From contig JADJOY010000004.1 of the NCBI GenBank assembly GCA_016713535.1, forward strand, positions 248,001-312,000: 64,000 nucleotides of DNA. Reading direction: 5' to 3'. The stretch's first letter is position 1; every line of letters starts with the position of its first letter. The stretch comes from JADJOY01 sp016713535 [NCBI: Deltaproteobacteria bacterium] (GTDB taxonomy: Bacteria; JADJOY01). Position numbers and translations under genes: made by a program. The notes beneath the pieces are model-generated. The model was not told the DNA's origin, ran no database searches, and saw only the letters and a list, made by a program, of their open reading frames with translations. Below are positions 29,902 to 39,185 of this stretch, one piece after another.

Positions 29902-30267
29902 ATGAAGCTCACCGGTTGGTTCAAGGGCAGGAGCCAGCGAGAGCGGACGCCGACGCAAGCGACGTCGCGTCTCATCCACAACGTGGCGAGCGGCGACGTC
30001 GATGCGCGCAAGCGCGTGGTCGAGCTGGGCCCTGAAGGGATCCCGGTCCTGCGCGAGCTGCTCGAGCATCAAGACTGCGACGTGCGTCGCTGGACCGTGG
30101 CGACGCTCACCGACCTCGGCCAGCAGGTCGACGCGGCGGCCCAGCTCCTCTCGCTCGCCTTCGAGGACATGGACGCCGGCGTCCGTGAGGGCGCGCTCCA
30201 GGGATTCCTGGCCGCGGCCCATCGCAAGGGCGGGACGAGCTTTACGGGTCGCGCCGACCTTTCCTGA
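29902..30267 (+). CDS. Small HEAT-repeat protein
   Basis: A 121-residue helical protein with about three HEAT-like units (GDVDARKRVVELGPEGIPVLRELL, CDVRRWTVATLTDLG, MDAGVREGALQGFLAAA). Such proteins are protein-protein adaptors; the partner is unknown. No signal peptide. A GAGGGGGG ribosome site precedes ATG 29902. It sits between a sigma-54 promoter and the TonB-receptor/NtrC operon, so it could be part of that signalling system. Confidence 0.6.
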   Translation: MKLTGWFKGRSQRERTPTQATSRLIHNVASGDVDARKRVVELGPEGIPVLRELLEHQDCDVRRWTVATLTDLGQQVDAAAQLLSLAFEDMDAGVREGALQGFLAAAHRKGGTSFTGRADLS

Positions 30268-30360
30268 CCCCCGGTCTGTCTAGCCTGCCGGTTCCCGCTC
30301 GGTTTCGTCGCGGGGCGAGCGTGAGATAATCCGCCGCCCTTTCGACCGCGACGAGCCCCA

Positions 30361-32598
30361 GTGCCCCGGACCCCCGCTCCCCTCCACGTTCGTCCGCTGG
30401 CTCGGCGCGGCCCTGGTGCTCGCGTCGTGGCTGGCGGGGTCGGCGCGCGCGGCCCAATCGTGCCCGAGCGCCGAGCCCGAGGTCGGCGCGCCGGCGTGCA
30501 GCGGCTCGAGCGATCCACTCGACGAGCTCGAGTGCTGGCTCCAGTCCGAGGAGGAGCGTCACTACGTCACGGCGCCGTCGAAGCGTCGCGAGCGGCTGTT
30601 CCGCTCGCCGACCGCGGTGACGGTGCTCACCGCCAAGGACATCGAGGCTTCGGGCGCCCGCAACCTGGGCGAGCTGCTGCGATCGGTACCCGGGCTCACG
30701 ATGACGGTGCGCAGCCTCGCCGAGACCTACATCGACGACGCGCGCGGCATCGGCACCGGGATCCTCGCGTTCCTGCCGTTCGTCGAGGTGTACCTCGATG
30801 GGCGGCCGCTCCGCGACGAGTCCCTCGGCGGCACGCCGAGCTTCGCGACGTTGCCGGTGGCGCTCGAGGACATCGAGCGCATCGAGGTGGTGCGCGGGCC
30901 CGACACCGCGATCTACGGGTCGGGTGGACTCAACCTGCTGATCGACATCACCACCCGCAGCCCCGCGCAGGCGCAGGGGACGCTCGTGCACCTCACCGGC
31001 GGCGGCCCGACCTCCGTCGCGAGCGGCGTGGCGGTGCAGGGCTTCGAGCTCGGTCCGGTCGCCAACAAGCTCATGGTCAGCTTCGGTTACCAGGGCGAGC
31101 TGGAGCCCGACCTCGAGACCGCCGAGGGCCAGCTCGAGGCGCAGCTCGACGGCGACGGCAACAGCGTCGGCGCGAACCTCTTCAAGAGCTCGTGGCGCGC
31201 CGAGCTGGACCGCGGCTCGGGCGGCCGCTACGAGGCGATCGCCAGCTACGTGACCGGTCAGTACGACGGCTACGTGTTCGTGCCGATCGAGAGCCGCGAC
31301 GTGACCGACGGCAGCGTGCTGGTGCGCCACGAGCGCGACTGGCTGGGTGGAACGAGCGCGGCGCAGGTGTCGTGGGAGGGCTACACCGGCCGCGCGGTGA
31401 ACCAGGCGGCGCTCACCGACCGCGACCCGGTCGATCCGCAGGGACGGCTCTTCACCGCCTCCGACAACGTCTCGACCGAGCTGCGCCACGAGCTCAGTTT
31501 CGACTTCGGCTGCCCGCAGGATCTGCTCGTCGGCGCGGCGTATCGCTGGGCCGAGGGGCGCGGCGAGGTCGTCTCGGGCTCGAGCGACCCGACGATCCAG
31601 ACCCTCGGCGGCTACGTCTCGGACGAGTGCCACCTCGGCAAGACGGTGGCGGTGCGCGGCGGGCTTCGCGCCGAGGGCCTGCACCCCGCCGGCTTCGAGC
31701 TGCTCCCGAGCGCGAGCGTGGTGTGGGAACCGATCGAGGAGCGTCAGAGCTTCCGGCTCAGCATCGCGCGCGGGGTGTCGTTCCCGACCAGCTACGAGCT
31801 GGAGGCTCGCTGCCGCTCACGCCGCTCGGGGTGCCGAACGCCACGCCGCCGTTCGACGCGCCCTTCCTGCGTGACGTGAGTCTCGCCGTGCGCGGCAACC
31901 CGGACGCGCCGCCGCCCGAGCTGTGGGCCGCCGAGCTCGGCTGGCGGGGACGGTTCCTGGAGCCGCGCCTGCAGGCCAGCGCCGAGGTGTACCTCGAGCG
32001 GGTCCGTCACCTGCCCGGCGCGGGCGGCACCATCGACGGCGACGGCGATTCGGACCCGTACACCTTCGGGCTGCCGATCGCCTACGACGGTGGCTACTCG
32101 GTGGCCGGCTTCGAGTACACGCTGACCTGGAACCCGGTGGACTGGCTGGCGTTCGAGGGGACCTACGGCCTCGCGTACCCGTTCGACGATCAGAACCCCG
32201 AGGGCCGCGCCCCCGGTACCGACCTGGCCGACACGATCCGCCGCCACCGCGGCTCGGTCGGCCTCGCCCTCGACTTCCGGAAGGGGGCCACCCCCGCCGC
32301 CTGGTTGCGCGGGTTCTCCCTCGACGTGCTCTACCAGACCAGCTCGGCGGTCTCGAACCCGCTGCCGTCCTCGTTCACGATCTTCGGCCGCTCGATCCCG
32401 CTCGACGCGCTGGTGCCGGGTCTCTCCGACTTCACCGACGTGCCGCAGACCCGCATGCTCAACGCACGGCTCGCCTGGGAGGCGATCCCCTGCAGCCTGG
32501 ACGTGGCCCTGTCGGCGTGGAACCTGCTCGACGAGCCGTTGCCGGCGTACGGTCGCGGCAACCGGATCTTCACGGGTGAGATCACGCTGCGCTACTGA
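30361..32598 (+). CDS. TonB-dependent outer-membrane receptor (two frameshifts in this assembly)
   Basis: About 745 residues after correction. A signal peptide is restored if one C is removed from the run 30371-30375 (then MPRTPLPSTFVRWLGAALVL, cut after SARAA). The plug domain (SPTAVTVLTAKDIEASGARN, LLRSVPGL, IERIEVVRGPDTAIYGSGG, about 60-190) precedes a beta-barrel ending ITLRY with a terminal aromatic residue. A second break at GG 31804-31805 shifts the barrel frame. The ligand is unknown. It heads a six-gene operon with a periplasmic binding protein and a sigma-54 signalling cascade, so import or sensing of a small molecule is inferred. Confidence 0.82.
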   Translation: MPRTPAPLHVRPLARRGPGARVVAGGVGARGPIVPERRARGRRAGVQRLERSTRRARVLAPVRGGASLRHGAVEASRAAVPLADRGDGAHRQGHRGFGRPQPGRAAAIGTRAHDDGAQPRRDLHRRRARHRHRDPRVPAVRRGVPRWAAAPRRVPRRHAELRDVAGGARGHRAHRGGARARHRDLRVGWTQPADRHHHPQPRAGAGDARAPHRRRPDLRRERRGGAGLRARSGRQQAHGQLRLPGRAGARPRDRRGPARGAARRRRQQRRREPLQELVARRAGPRLGRPLRGDRQLRDRSVRRLRVRADREPRRDRRQRAGAPRARLAGWNERGAGVVGGLHRPRGEPGGAHRPRPGRSAGTALHRLRQRLDRAAPRAQFRLRLPAGSARRRGVSLGRGARRGRLGLERPDDPDPRRLRLGRVPPRQDGGGARRASRRGPAPRRLRAAPERERGVGTDRGASELPAQHRARGVVPDQLRAGGSLPLTPLGVPNATPPFDAPFLRDVSLAVRGNPDAPPPELWAAELGWRGRFLEPRLQASAEVYLERVRHLPGAGGTIDGDGDSDPYTFGLPIAYDGGYSVAGFEYTLTWNPVDWLAFEGTYGLAYPFDDQNPEGRAPGTDLADTIRRHRGSVGLALDFRKGATPAAWLRGFSLDVLYQTSSAVSNPLPSSFTIFGRSIPLDALVPGLSDFTDVPQTRMLNARLAWEAIPCSLDVALSAWNLLDEPLPAYGRGNRIFTGEITLRY

Positions 32599-32611
32599 CC
32601 TGCCGCGGCTC

Positions 32612-33631
32612 GTGCGCTGCGCGCTCACCGTCCTCGGGGTGGCGTGCGCGGTGCTGGCCGGCGGCGGGAGCGCGCTCGCCGCCGGCGCGGCTGGCGCGGG
32701 CGCCGAGCCCTCGCGGCGCGTGATCGCGCTCAAGAGCGGCGCGCTCGCGCTCTACGACGAGGTGCTCGCGGGTGTGGCCGAGCGCCTCGGCGCGGCGCCG
32801 GAGGAGCGCGTGCTTCCCGACGAGAGCGAGGATGTCACCCCGCTCGTCGAGGAGATCCGCGCCGCGAATCCCGCGCTCCTGCTGACGCTCGGTAGCCGCG
32901 CCTCGGAATTCGCTCAGCAGCACTTCGAGGGCACCCCGATCCTCTACGCGATGGTGCTCGACCCGCGCGACCTGCGTGGACCCGGCATTCGCGGCGTGCC
33001 GCAGACCGTGCCGGTCGGCCTCCAGCTCCGCGAGCTGAAGGCGCTGGTGCCGGGCCTGCGCGCGGTCGGGGTGCCGTACAACCCGGCCAACAGCGCGGGC
33101 GCGGTGCGCGAGGCCGAAGAGGCGGCGGCGGCGCTCGGGCTGCACGTCGAGGCCATCCGCGTCGAGTCGAGGTCGGAGGTCGTCGGACGGGTGAGCCGTT
33201 ACCTCGACGACGTGCAGGCGTTGTGGCTGCCGCTCGACTCGACCCTCATCAACCGCCAGGTCCTGCCGGCCCTGGCGAGCCTGGCGCGGCGCTCCAAGGT
33301 CGCGCTGATGGTGCACAGCGCGGAGATCGTCCGCGACGGCGTGCTGGTGGCGCTCGACCTGCGGACGCGCGACACCGGGCGGGCGCTGGGTGAGCTGGCC
33401 GCGCGCTTCCTCGCCGGCGAGCCGATCGCGCGGCTCCCCGCTCCGGATGTCGATCCCCGGGTGGTGATCGACGCCGCCGTCGCGCGCGAGCTCGGCATCC
33501 CCGACGAGCGGCTACGTGCCCTCGAGGAGCGATACAAGTGCGCGCCCGGTCGCGCTGGAGCGCGCTCCGGCTGCGCGAGAAGCTCTATCTCGCGATCCTT
33601 CCGGTGGTGCTCGCGAGCCTCGCGCTCATGA
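32612..33631 (+). CDS. Periplasmic ABC-type substrate-binding protein (ABC_sub_bind family)
   Basis: About 339 residues. A signal peptide (MRCALTVLGVACAVLAGGGSA) starts at GTG 32612; an upstream GTG at 32576 lies within the receptor gene. Two-lobed binding-protein features follow: LLLTLGSRASEFAQQHF, PILYAMVLDP, VPYNPANSAGAVREAE and MVHSAEIVRDGVLVALDL. No permease or ATPase adjoins it, so a sensing role for the kinase is possible. The last 31 residues overlap the kinase start for 94 bases and look like an out-of-frame reading; an indel near 33535 may hide the true stop. Confidence 0.72.
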   Translation: MRCALTVLGVACAVLAGGGSALAAGAAGAGAEPSRRVIALKSGALALYDEVLAGVAERLGAAPEERVLPDESEDVTPLVEEIRAANPALLLTLGSRASEFAQQHFEGTPILYAMVLDPRDLRGPGIRGVPQTVPVGLQLRELKALVPGLRAVGVPYNPANSAGAVREAEEAAAALGLHVEAIRVESRSEVVGRVSRYLDDVQALWLPLDSTLINRQVLPALASLARRSKVALMVHSAEIVRDGVLVALDLRTRDTGRALGELAARFLAGEPIARLPAPDVDPRVVIDAAVARELGIPDERLRALEERYKCAPGRAGARSGCARSSISRSFRWCSRASRS

Positions 33632-35934
33632 GCCAGTGCACCGCCGATCGCGAGGCCGTGTTGCGCCAGCAGAGCGAGGCGTCGCTGGTGCTGGTGCAGA
33701 TGCTCGACGGCATCGAGAAGCTCCTCGACGATCCGTCCCGCGACCTGCTCACGCTGTCGCGCGCAGCGGACTTCCACGACGCGATCTTCTGGGAGCGCAG
33801 CCACCTCGAGGCCGAGGCCACCGAGCGCTCCGGCGATCTGCGGCGCTTCCTCGCCGGCTTCCGCGCCAAGGCGCCGCAGTACCGCTCGCTCGCGTACCTC
33901 ACCGCGCGGCGCGCGAGCGAGGACACACCCTGGTCGGTGACGGTGCTCGAGTGCGTGCCCGCGCCACCGTGTGCCGGCGGTGGATCCTTCGCCGAAGGCC
34001 TGCTCGCGACCGGGCGCGCGCTGCTCGCCGACCCACGCACGTCCGAGATCGGCCCGTTCTTGCCCGACGAGCGGCCCGCGGTGTCGGTGCGCTACGCGAC
34101 GGTGGTCGAGGAGCGCGAGGGCGAGGGACTTCGGGGCGAGATCGGGGTGCTGGTCGTCGACCTGGATCTCGACGCCATCGCGCGCGAGATGGACCGGGCG
34201 AGCCGCGACTCGGGAGCCGCGGTGACGCTGCGAGACCGTGACGGCGTGCCGCTCAGGGCGCTCGAGCCGGCGCCGGCGTCCGCGCCGGTGTCGGCCGAGC
34301 GCATCTCCGCGAGCTCCGTCGCCCTCGATCCGATCCGCCCGGGCTCACCGGTCCACGTCGGCTACGCGAGCGGGCGGGTCCTCGGCGCGACGATCCCGCG
34401 CTTCGCGCCGACCCGTGTCCGCGCGCTCGGCTGGTCGCTCTCGCTCGCGCTCCCGCCCCGCCGCGCGCACCTGCCGGTGCTGCTCTTCCCGGGTGAGATC
34501 TACCTGCTGACCGGGGCGCTCGCGATCGTGGTGAGCGCCGTGTGCCTGTGGGGGCTCGGCTGGGCCACCCGCCCACTCCGGGATCTCGCCGCGGCGATGG
34601 GTCGCACCGGCGAGGGAGACCTGCGCACCGAGGTCGACGAAGGCGCCGACGACGAGATCGGGCGCCTGGCGCGGTCGTTCAACCACATGGTGCGCGCGCT
34701 GCGCGAGAGCCGCGCCGAGCTCGCGTCCCAGCTCGAGGAGTCGCTGCGTCTCAAGACCACGCTCGAGAACGTCATCGACAGCACCCCGTCCGCGGTGGTG
34801 GTGGTCGATCGCCACGGCCACGTGCTGCAGTGGAACGAGGCGGCCGAGCGCCAGACCGGCCGCAAGCGTGCCGCCGTCCTCGGCACGTCGCTCTTCACCG
34901 AGGTGGCGGAGCTGGCGCGCTACCGGGCGTCCTTCGAGCGGGTGCTGCACGAGGGCGTGCCGATCCAGGGCGCGCGCGAGCCTTACACGATTCCCGGTGG
35001 CGAGACCGGCATCCGGAGGCTCTCGCTCTTCCCGGTGATGAGCGCCACCGGGGAGGTGAGCGGCGTCGTGCTGTCGAGCGAGGACGTGACCCAGGAAGAG
35101 CGCATCGAGCGCATGATGGTCCATGCCGAGAAGATGGCGATGATCGGCCGGCTCGCCGCGAACATGGCGCACGAGATCAAGAACCCGCTCGCGGGCATCC
35201 TGTGGAACCTCCACAACCTCGAGCGCCGCCTCCATCCCGCCTCGCCGGTCGCCCACGGGCGCATGCTCGAGGCGGGCCTCGGGCCGGAGGCGATCGAGCG
35301 CTTCGCGCGTTTCCTCGACGCGCAGAAGATCCCCCACTACGTGGCGGTCATCCGCGAGTGCGGGCTGCGCGCCGACGGCATCGTCAAGACGCTCGGTGAC
35401 TTCTCCGCGCGCGGGGAGAAGCAGGTCGAGGCCGACCCACGGACCCTGATCGAGAGCACGCTGATGCTGGCGCGCGCCGCCTTCGACCTCGAGAAGCGCA
35501 ACGACTTCCGCGACATCGACCTCGCGGTCGAGGTCGACGGCGAGATCCCGAGGATCCACTGCAACGTCCAGCGCATCGAGCAGGTGCTCCTCAACCTGGT
35601 GAACAACGCGGCACAGGCGCTCTTCAACCGGCGCCAGGACGAGCCGTCGTTCGCGCCCCGTATCACGTTCCGGGTCCGCGGCGACGACGAGCACGCGCGC
35701 ATCGAGGTCGAGGACAACGGCTCGGGGATCTCGCCCGAGGCGCGCGAGCACATCTTCGAGCCCTTCTTCACCACCAAGGAGGTGGGCGAGGGTACCGGCC
35801 TCGGGCTCTCGATCAGCTACCTGATCGTGACCGAGGGCCACGGTGGGCGAATGTGGGTGGAGGACGGAGCGAGCGGCGGCGCGCGCTTCGTCATCGAGCT
35901 GCCGGTGCGGCACGCGGTCGAGGGAGCGGCATGA
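33538..35934 (+). CDS. Membrane sensor histidine kinase with HAMP and PAS domains
   Basis: A 798-residue kinase. TM1 (about 15-33), a ~285-residue periplasmic sensor region, TM2 (about 320-340), HAMP (to about 395), PAS (about 410-520, DRHGHVLQWNEAAERQTG), HisKA with phosphoacceptor His545 (ANMAHEIKNPLAGI) and HATPase (NLVNNAAQALF, EDNGSGISPEAREHIFEPFF, GTGLGLSIS). The start is GTG 33538. The stop overlaps the next receiver gene as ATGA. It probably reads the binding-protein or receptor state and passes phosphate to the downstream receivers. Confidence 0.9.
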   Translation: MRARSRWSALRLREKLYLAILPVVLASLALMSQCTADREAVLRQQSEASLVLVQMLDGIEKLLDDPSRDLLTLSRAADFHDAIFWERSHLEAEATERSGDLRRFLAGFRAKAPQYRSLAYLTARRASEDTPWSVTVLECVPAPPCAGGGSFAEGLLATGRALLADPRTSEIGPFLPDERPAVSVRYATVVEEREGEGLRGEIGVLVVDLDLDAIAREMDRASRDSGAAVTLRDRDGVPLRALEPAPASAPVSAERISASSVALDPIRPGSPVHVGYASGRVLGATIPRFAPTRVRALGWSLSLALPPRRAHLPVLLFPGEIYLLTGALAIVVSAVCLWGLGWATRPLRDLAAAMGRTGEGDLRTEVDEGADDEIGRLARSFNHMVRALRESRAELASQLEESLRLKTTLENVIDSTPSAVVVVDRHGHVLQWNEAAERQTGRKRAAVLGTSLFTEVAELARYRASFERVLHEGVPIQGAREPYTIPGGETGIRRLSLFPVMSATGEVSGVVLSSEDVTQEERIERMMVHAEKMAMIGRLAANMAHEIKNPLAGILWNLHNLERRLHPASPVAHGRMLEAGLGPEAIERFARFLDAQKIPHYVAVIRECGLRADGIVKTLGDFSARGEKQVEADPRTLIESTLMLARAAFDLEKRNDFRDIDLAVEVDGEIPRIHCNVQRIEQVLLNLVNNAAQALFNRRQDEPSFAPRITFRVRGDDEHARIEVEDNGSGISPEAREHIFEPFFTTKEVGEGTGLGLSISYLIVTEGHGGRMWVEDGASGGARFVIELPVRHAVEGAA

Positions 35935-36317
35935 GCGAAGGCGCGAGGATCCTGGTGGTCGACGACGAGCGAGCGGTGCGCGAGGCGGTGGTCGACTTCC
36001 TCGAGGACGAGGGGTACGGGGTGGCGTCGGCGGCGTGTGGCGCCGACGCGCTCGAGCTCGCGCGCGCCGAGCGTTTCGCGCTCTGCATCCTCGACCTGCG
36101 CATGCCCGGGATGAGCGGCACCGAGCTCGCGCTCGAGCTGCGCGCGCTCGCGCCCTCGACCCCGCTCCTGATCATCACGGGCTCACCCGACTTCGTGCCG
36201 GGCAAGTCGCTGCGCGCGGTCGGCATCGGCGCGGACGACACGCTCGTCAAGCCCTACGAGCTCGCGACCCTCGCCGAGAAGGTCAGGCATCGGCTGGGCG
36301 GCGAGGGCGCCTCGTGA
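35931..36317 (+). CDS. Single-domain response regulator receiver
   Basis: A 128-residue CheY-like protein with no output domain. The acidic pair is in ILVVDDERAVREAV, the phosphoacceptor Asp55 in ILDLRMPGMSG, and the Lys in DTLVKPYELATL. It overlaps the kinase stop by four bases and the hybrid start by four bases. A shuttle or phosphate-sink role between the two kinases is inferred. Confidence 0.9.
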   Translation: MSEGARILVVDDERAVREAVVDFLEDEGYGVASAACGADALELARAERFALCILDLRMPGMSGTELALELRALAPSTPLLIITGSPDFVPGKSLRAVGIGADDTLVKPYELATLAEKVRHRLGGEGAS

Positions 36318-37633
36318 GCCGCGCCGCGGTGCTGGTCGTCGAGGACGAGGCGGCCAATCGCGACGCGCTCGTCGACTACCTGGAGGACGAGGGCTTCGAG
36401 CCGCTCGCCGCCACCGACGGCGTCGAAGCGCTCGCCCTGCTCTCGGCGCGCGCGGTGGACGTGGTCATCACGGACCTCAAGATGCCGCGCATGCCGGGGC
36501 TCGAGTTCCTGGAGCAGGTGCGCGCTCGCTGGCCCGAGGTGCCGTGCATCATCGTCTCGGGGCAGGGCACGATGTCCGACCTGATCTCCGCGGTGCGGCT
36601 CGGCGCCTACGACTTCATCGAGAAGCCGCTGGTACCGCTCGACCGGGTGGCGATCGCGCTGCGGCGCGCCCTCGACCACGGGCGCCTGCGCCGCGACAAC
36701 CGCGCGACCCTCGCCGAGCTCGAGCGCCGCAACGCGAGCCTCGCCGAGAGCAACGCGGCGCTGGCGCGCGCCAAGGCCGAGCTCGAGGAGGCCCAGCACC
36801 AGCTCGTGCACGCCGGCAAGATGGCGGCGCTCGGCGAGATGGTCGCGGGCGTCGCCCACGAGATCAACAACCCGATGGGGTTCGTGTATTCGAACGTGCG
36901 CGTCCTCGGCGAGGCCCTCGAGTCGCTCGAGCAGCTCGCCCGCGCGCAGGCACAGCTCAACCGCGACGCCGGCGCGCGCGCCGAGACCGTCGCCGAGATC
37001 GACCGCCACGCCCGCCGCATCGAGCGGCTGCTCGAGGGCTGCCGGGTCGGCACCGAGCGCACCCGCGAGATCATCGAGCGGCTCCGGCGCTTCGCCCGGC
37101 CCGGCGAGGCGACGCTCCACACCATCGATCTGGTGGAGAATCTCGAAGCGGCGGTTACCTTCGTGAGCCACCGGATCGGCGAGGAGATCCAGGTCCACCG
37201 CGACTACCAGGCGGTGCCGCGCGTGCTGGGACGCGGAGGCGAGATCAACCAGGTGTTCGTGAACCTCCTCGCCAACGCGCTCGACGCCGTGGGAGACCGT
37301 GGCCACCTCTGGCTCGCCACCCGCGAGCGCGCCGAGGCCCCGCCGGGAGTTGCCCGCGAGGTGCCCGGACCGTGGGTGGAGGCGGTGATCCGCGACAGCG
37401 GTCGCGGCTTTCCGGCGGACGCCGCGGCGCGGCTCTTCGAGCCGTTCTACACCACCAAGCCGCCGGGGCAGGGCACCGGGCTCGGCCTCTCGGTCAGCTA
37501 CGGCATCGTGCGCTACCACGGCGGCGTCATCGAAGCACGCAACCACCCCGACGGCGGCGCCGAGTTCCGCGTGGTGCTGCCGCTGATCGCCGCCCCCAAT
37601 CGAGGAAAGCCCCGTGCCGAACCCGCCGCGTAG
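36314..37633 (+). CDS. Receiver-histidine kinase hybrid (soluble)
   Basis: A 439-residue cytoplasmic protein: receiver at 1-120 (Asp54 in VVITDLKMPRMPG, Lys in DFIEKPLVPLDR), a coiled-coil linker (about 125-165), HisKA with His182 (VAGVAHEINNPMGFVYSN) and HATPase (NLLANALDAVG, IRDSGRGFPADAAARLFEPF, GTGLGLSVS). No membrane segment. The receiver-first order is typical of kinases tuned by another kinase. GTG 36314 overlaps the previous stop; the end overlaps ntrC-type gene by 20 bases. Confidence 0.9.
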   Translation: MSRAAVLVVEDEAANRDALVDYLEDEGFEPLAATDGVEALALLSARAVDVVITDLKMPRMPGLEFLEQVRARWPEVPCIIVSGQGTMSDLISAVRLGAYDFIEKPLVPLDRVAIALRRALDHGRLRRDNRATLAELERRNASLAESNAALARAKAELEEAQHQLVHAGKMAALGEMVAGVAHEINNPMGFVYSNVRVLGEALESLEQLARAQAQLNRDAGARAETVAEIDRHARRIERLLEGCRVGTERTREIIERLRRFARPGEATLHTIDLVENLEAAVTFVSHRIGEEIQVHRDYQAVPRVLGRGGEINQVFVNLLANALDAVGDRGHLWLATRERAEAPPGVAREVPGPWVEAVIRDSGRGFPADAAARLFEPFYTTKPPGQGTGLGLSVSYGIVRYHGGVIEARNHPDGGAEFRVVLPLIAAPNRGKPRAEPAA

Positions 37634-39185
37634 CTCGATCCTGATCGTCGACGACGAGGTGCTCGGGCTCGACGCCCTCGAGCTCGCCCTCGAGCAGAGC
37701 TACGTCGTTCACCGCGCCGCGAGCGGCGTCATGGCGCTCGAGGTCCTCGCCCGGGAGCCGATCGAGCTGGTGATCGCCGACCAGCGCATGCCCGGCATGA
37801 CCGGGGTCGAGCTGCTCGGCCGAATCGACGCCGAGCATCCCGACACGATGCGCATCCTGCTCACCGGCTACTCGGACATGGGCGCGGTGGTCGCGGCCAT
37901 CAACGAGGGCCACATCTACTACTACCTGACCAAGCCGTGGGATCCGTTCGACCTGCGCCAGCGCGTCGAGCGCGCCCTCGACCACCGCCGCACCACCCTC
38001 GAGAACCGCCGCCTCGCGGCCGAGCTCGGGGAGGCGAACCGCAAGCTCTCGGAAGCGTACGAGCGGGTCAAGGTCGAGAACCGGCAGCTCAAGAGCGAGG
38101 TCCGCGAGCGCTGGCGGCTCGAGGAGTTCGTGGGCAAGAGCCCACGGGTGAAGCGCGCCCTCGACCGCGCCACGCGGGTGGCCGAGTGGGATGCCACCTC
38201 GGTGCTCCTCACCGGCGAGCCGGGGACCGGCAAGGAGCTGGTGGCGCGGCTGGTCCACGACGCGAGCCCGCGCGCCGACGGGCGCTTCGTCGCGGTCAAC
38301 TGCGCCGAGTTCCCCGAGAACCTCCTCGAGAGTGCCCTCTTCGGCTATCGCAAGGGCGCCTTCACCGGCGCCCAGAGCGACCGCCGCGGGCTCTTCGAGG
38401 AGGCGAACGGCGGGACGCTCTTTCTCGACGAGGTCGGCGACATGAGCGCCGCGATGCAGGTGAAGTTGCTGCGCGCCCTCCAGGAGCGCCGCATCCGCCC
38501 GGTCGGCGCCAACGACGAGATCCCCGTCGACGTGCGCATCATCACCGCCACCAACCGCGACTTGACCGCCGAGGTCGAGGCGGGGCGCTTCCGGCGGGAC
38601 CTCTACTTCCGCATCCACGTCTTCCCGATCGAGCTGCCGGCGCTACGTGATCGGCGCGAGGACATCCCGCTCCTCGTCGACCACCTCCTCGACCGGATCG
38701 CCAAGAAGCGCCGCAAGAAACGCTGCGAGATCTCACCCGAGGCGCTCGCGGCGCTCGGCGGCTACGCGTTCCCCGGCAACGTCCGCGAGCTCGAGAACAC
38801 CCTCGAGCACGCGTGCGTGCTGGCGGGCGCGGGCGGCACCATCGACCTCGAGCACCTCGAGGAGCACGTCCTCGCGCACGCCGAGGGTCTGTTCGAGGGG
38901 GCACTCGCGGTGCCGGCCGGCCAGGCCCTGGCGGCACGCGGCGTGCGCGCCGAGGCCCACGACGAGCTCGACCGCGCGATGATCGAGAGCGAGCTCGAGC
39001 GCCAGGGCGGCAACGTCACCCGCACCGCCGCGGCACTCGCCCTCAGCCGCGTCGGCCTGCAGAAGAAGATGCGCCGGCTCGCGATCACCAACCGCTGGGG
39101 CAAGGGCGGGGAAGGGCTGAGCGGCGGCCTCGTCGGCGCCGCGCCCCTCACCCCAGCGTCTCGGGCGGCACGATCGGCGCGATGA
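37614..39185 (+). CDS. NtrC-family sigma-54-dependent response regulator
   Basis: A 523-residue activator. Receiver (1-120, Asp56 in IADQRMPGMTG), coiled linker (about 125-160), AAA+ domain (Walker A LLTGEPGTGKEL, sigma-54 contact loop KGAFTGAQ, Walker B GGTLFLDEVGDM) and a Fis-type HTH at the C-terminus (GGNVTRTAAALALSRVGLQKKMRRL). It therefore activates RpoN promoters when phosphorylated by the upstream kinases. GTG 37614. The 3' end overlaps the convergent DUF1015 gene by 38 bases. Nearby targets could include the sigma-54 promoter at 29800. Confidence 0.95.
   Translation: MPNPPRSSILIVDDEVLGLDALELALEQSYVVHRAASGVMALEVLAREPIELVIADQRMPGMTGVELLGRIDAEHPDTMRILLTGYSDMGAVVAAINEGHIYYYLTKPWDPFDLRQRVERALDHRRTTLENRRLAAELGEANRKLSEAYERVKVENRQLKSEVRERWRLEEFVGKSPRVKRALDRATRVAEWDATSVLLTGEPGTGKELVARLVHDASPRADGRFVAVNCAEFPENLLESALFGYRKGAFTGAQSDRRGLFEEANGGTLFLDEVGDMSAAMQVKLLRALQERRIRPVGANDEIPVDVRIITATNRDLTAEVEAGRFRRDLYFRIHVFPIELPALRDRREDIPLLVDHLLDRIAKKRRKKRCEISPEALAALGGYAFPGNVRELENTLEHACVLAGAGGTIDLEHLEEHVLAHAEGLFEGALAVPAGQALAARGVRAEAHDELDRAMIESELERQGGNVTRTAAALALSRVGLQKKMRRLAITNRWGKGGEGLSGGLVGAAPLTPASRAARSAR

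Noticed and set aside
30302-30330. Sigma-70 promoter for the TonB-receptor operon
   Set aside because: GATAAT at 30325-30330 is a fair -10, but no acceptable -35 lies 16-18 bases upstream.
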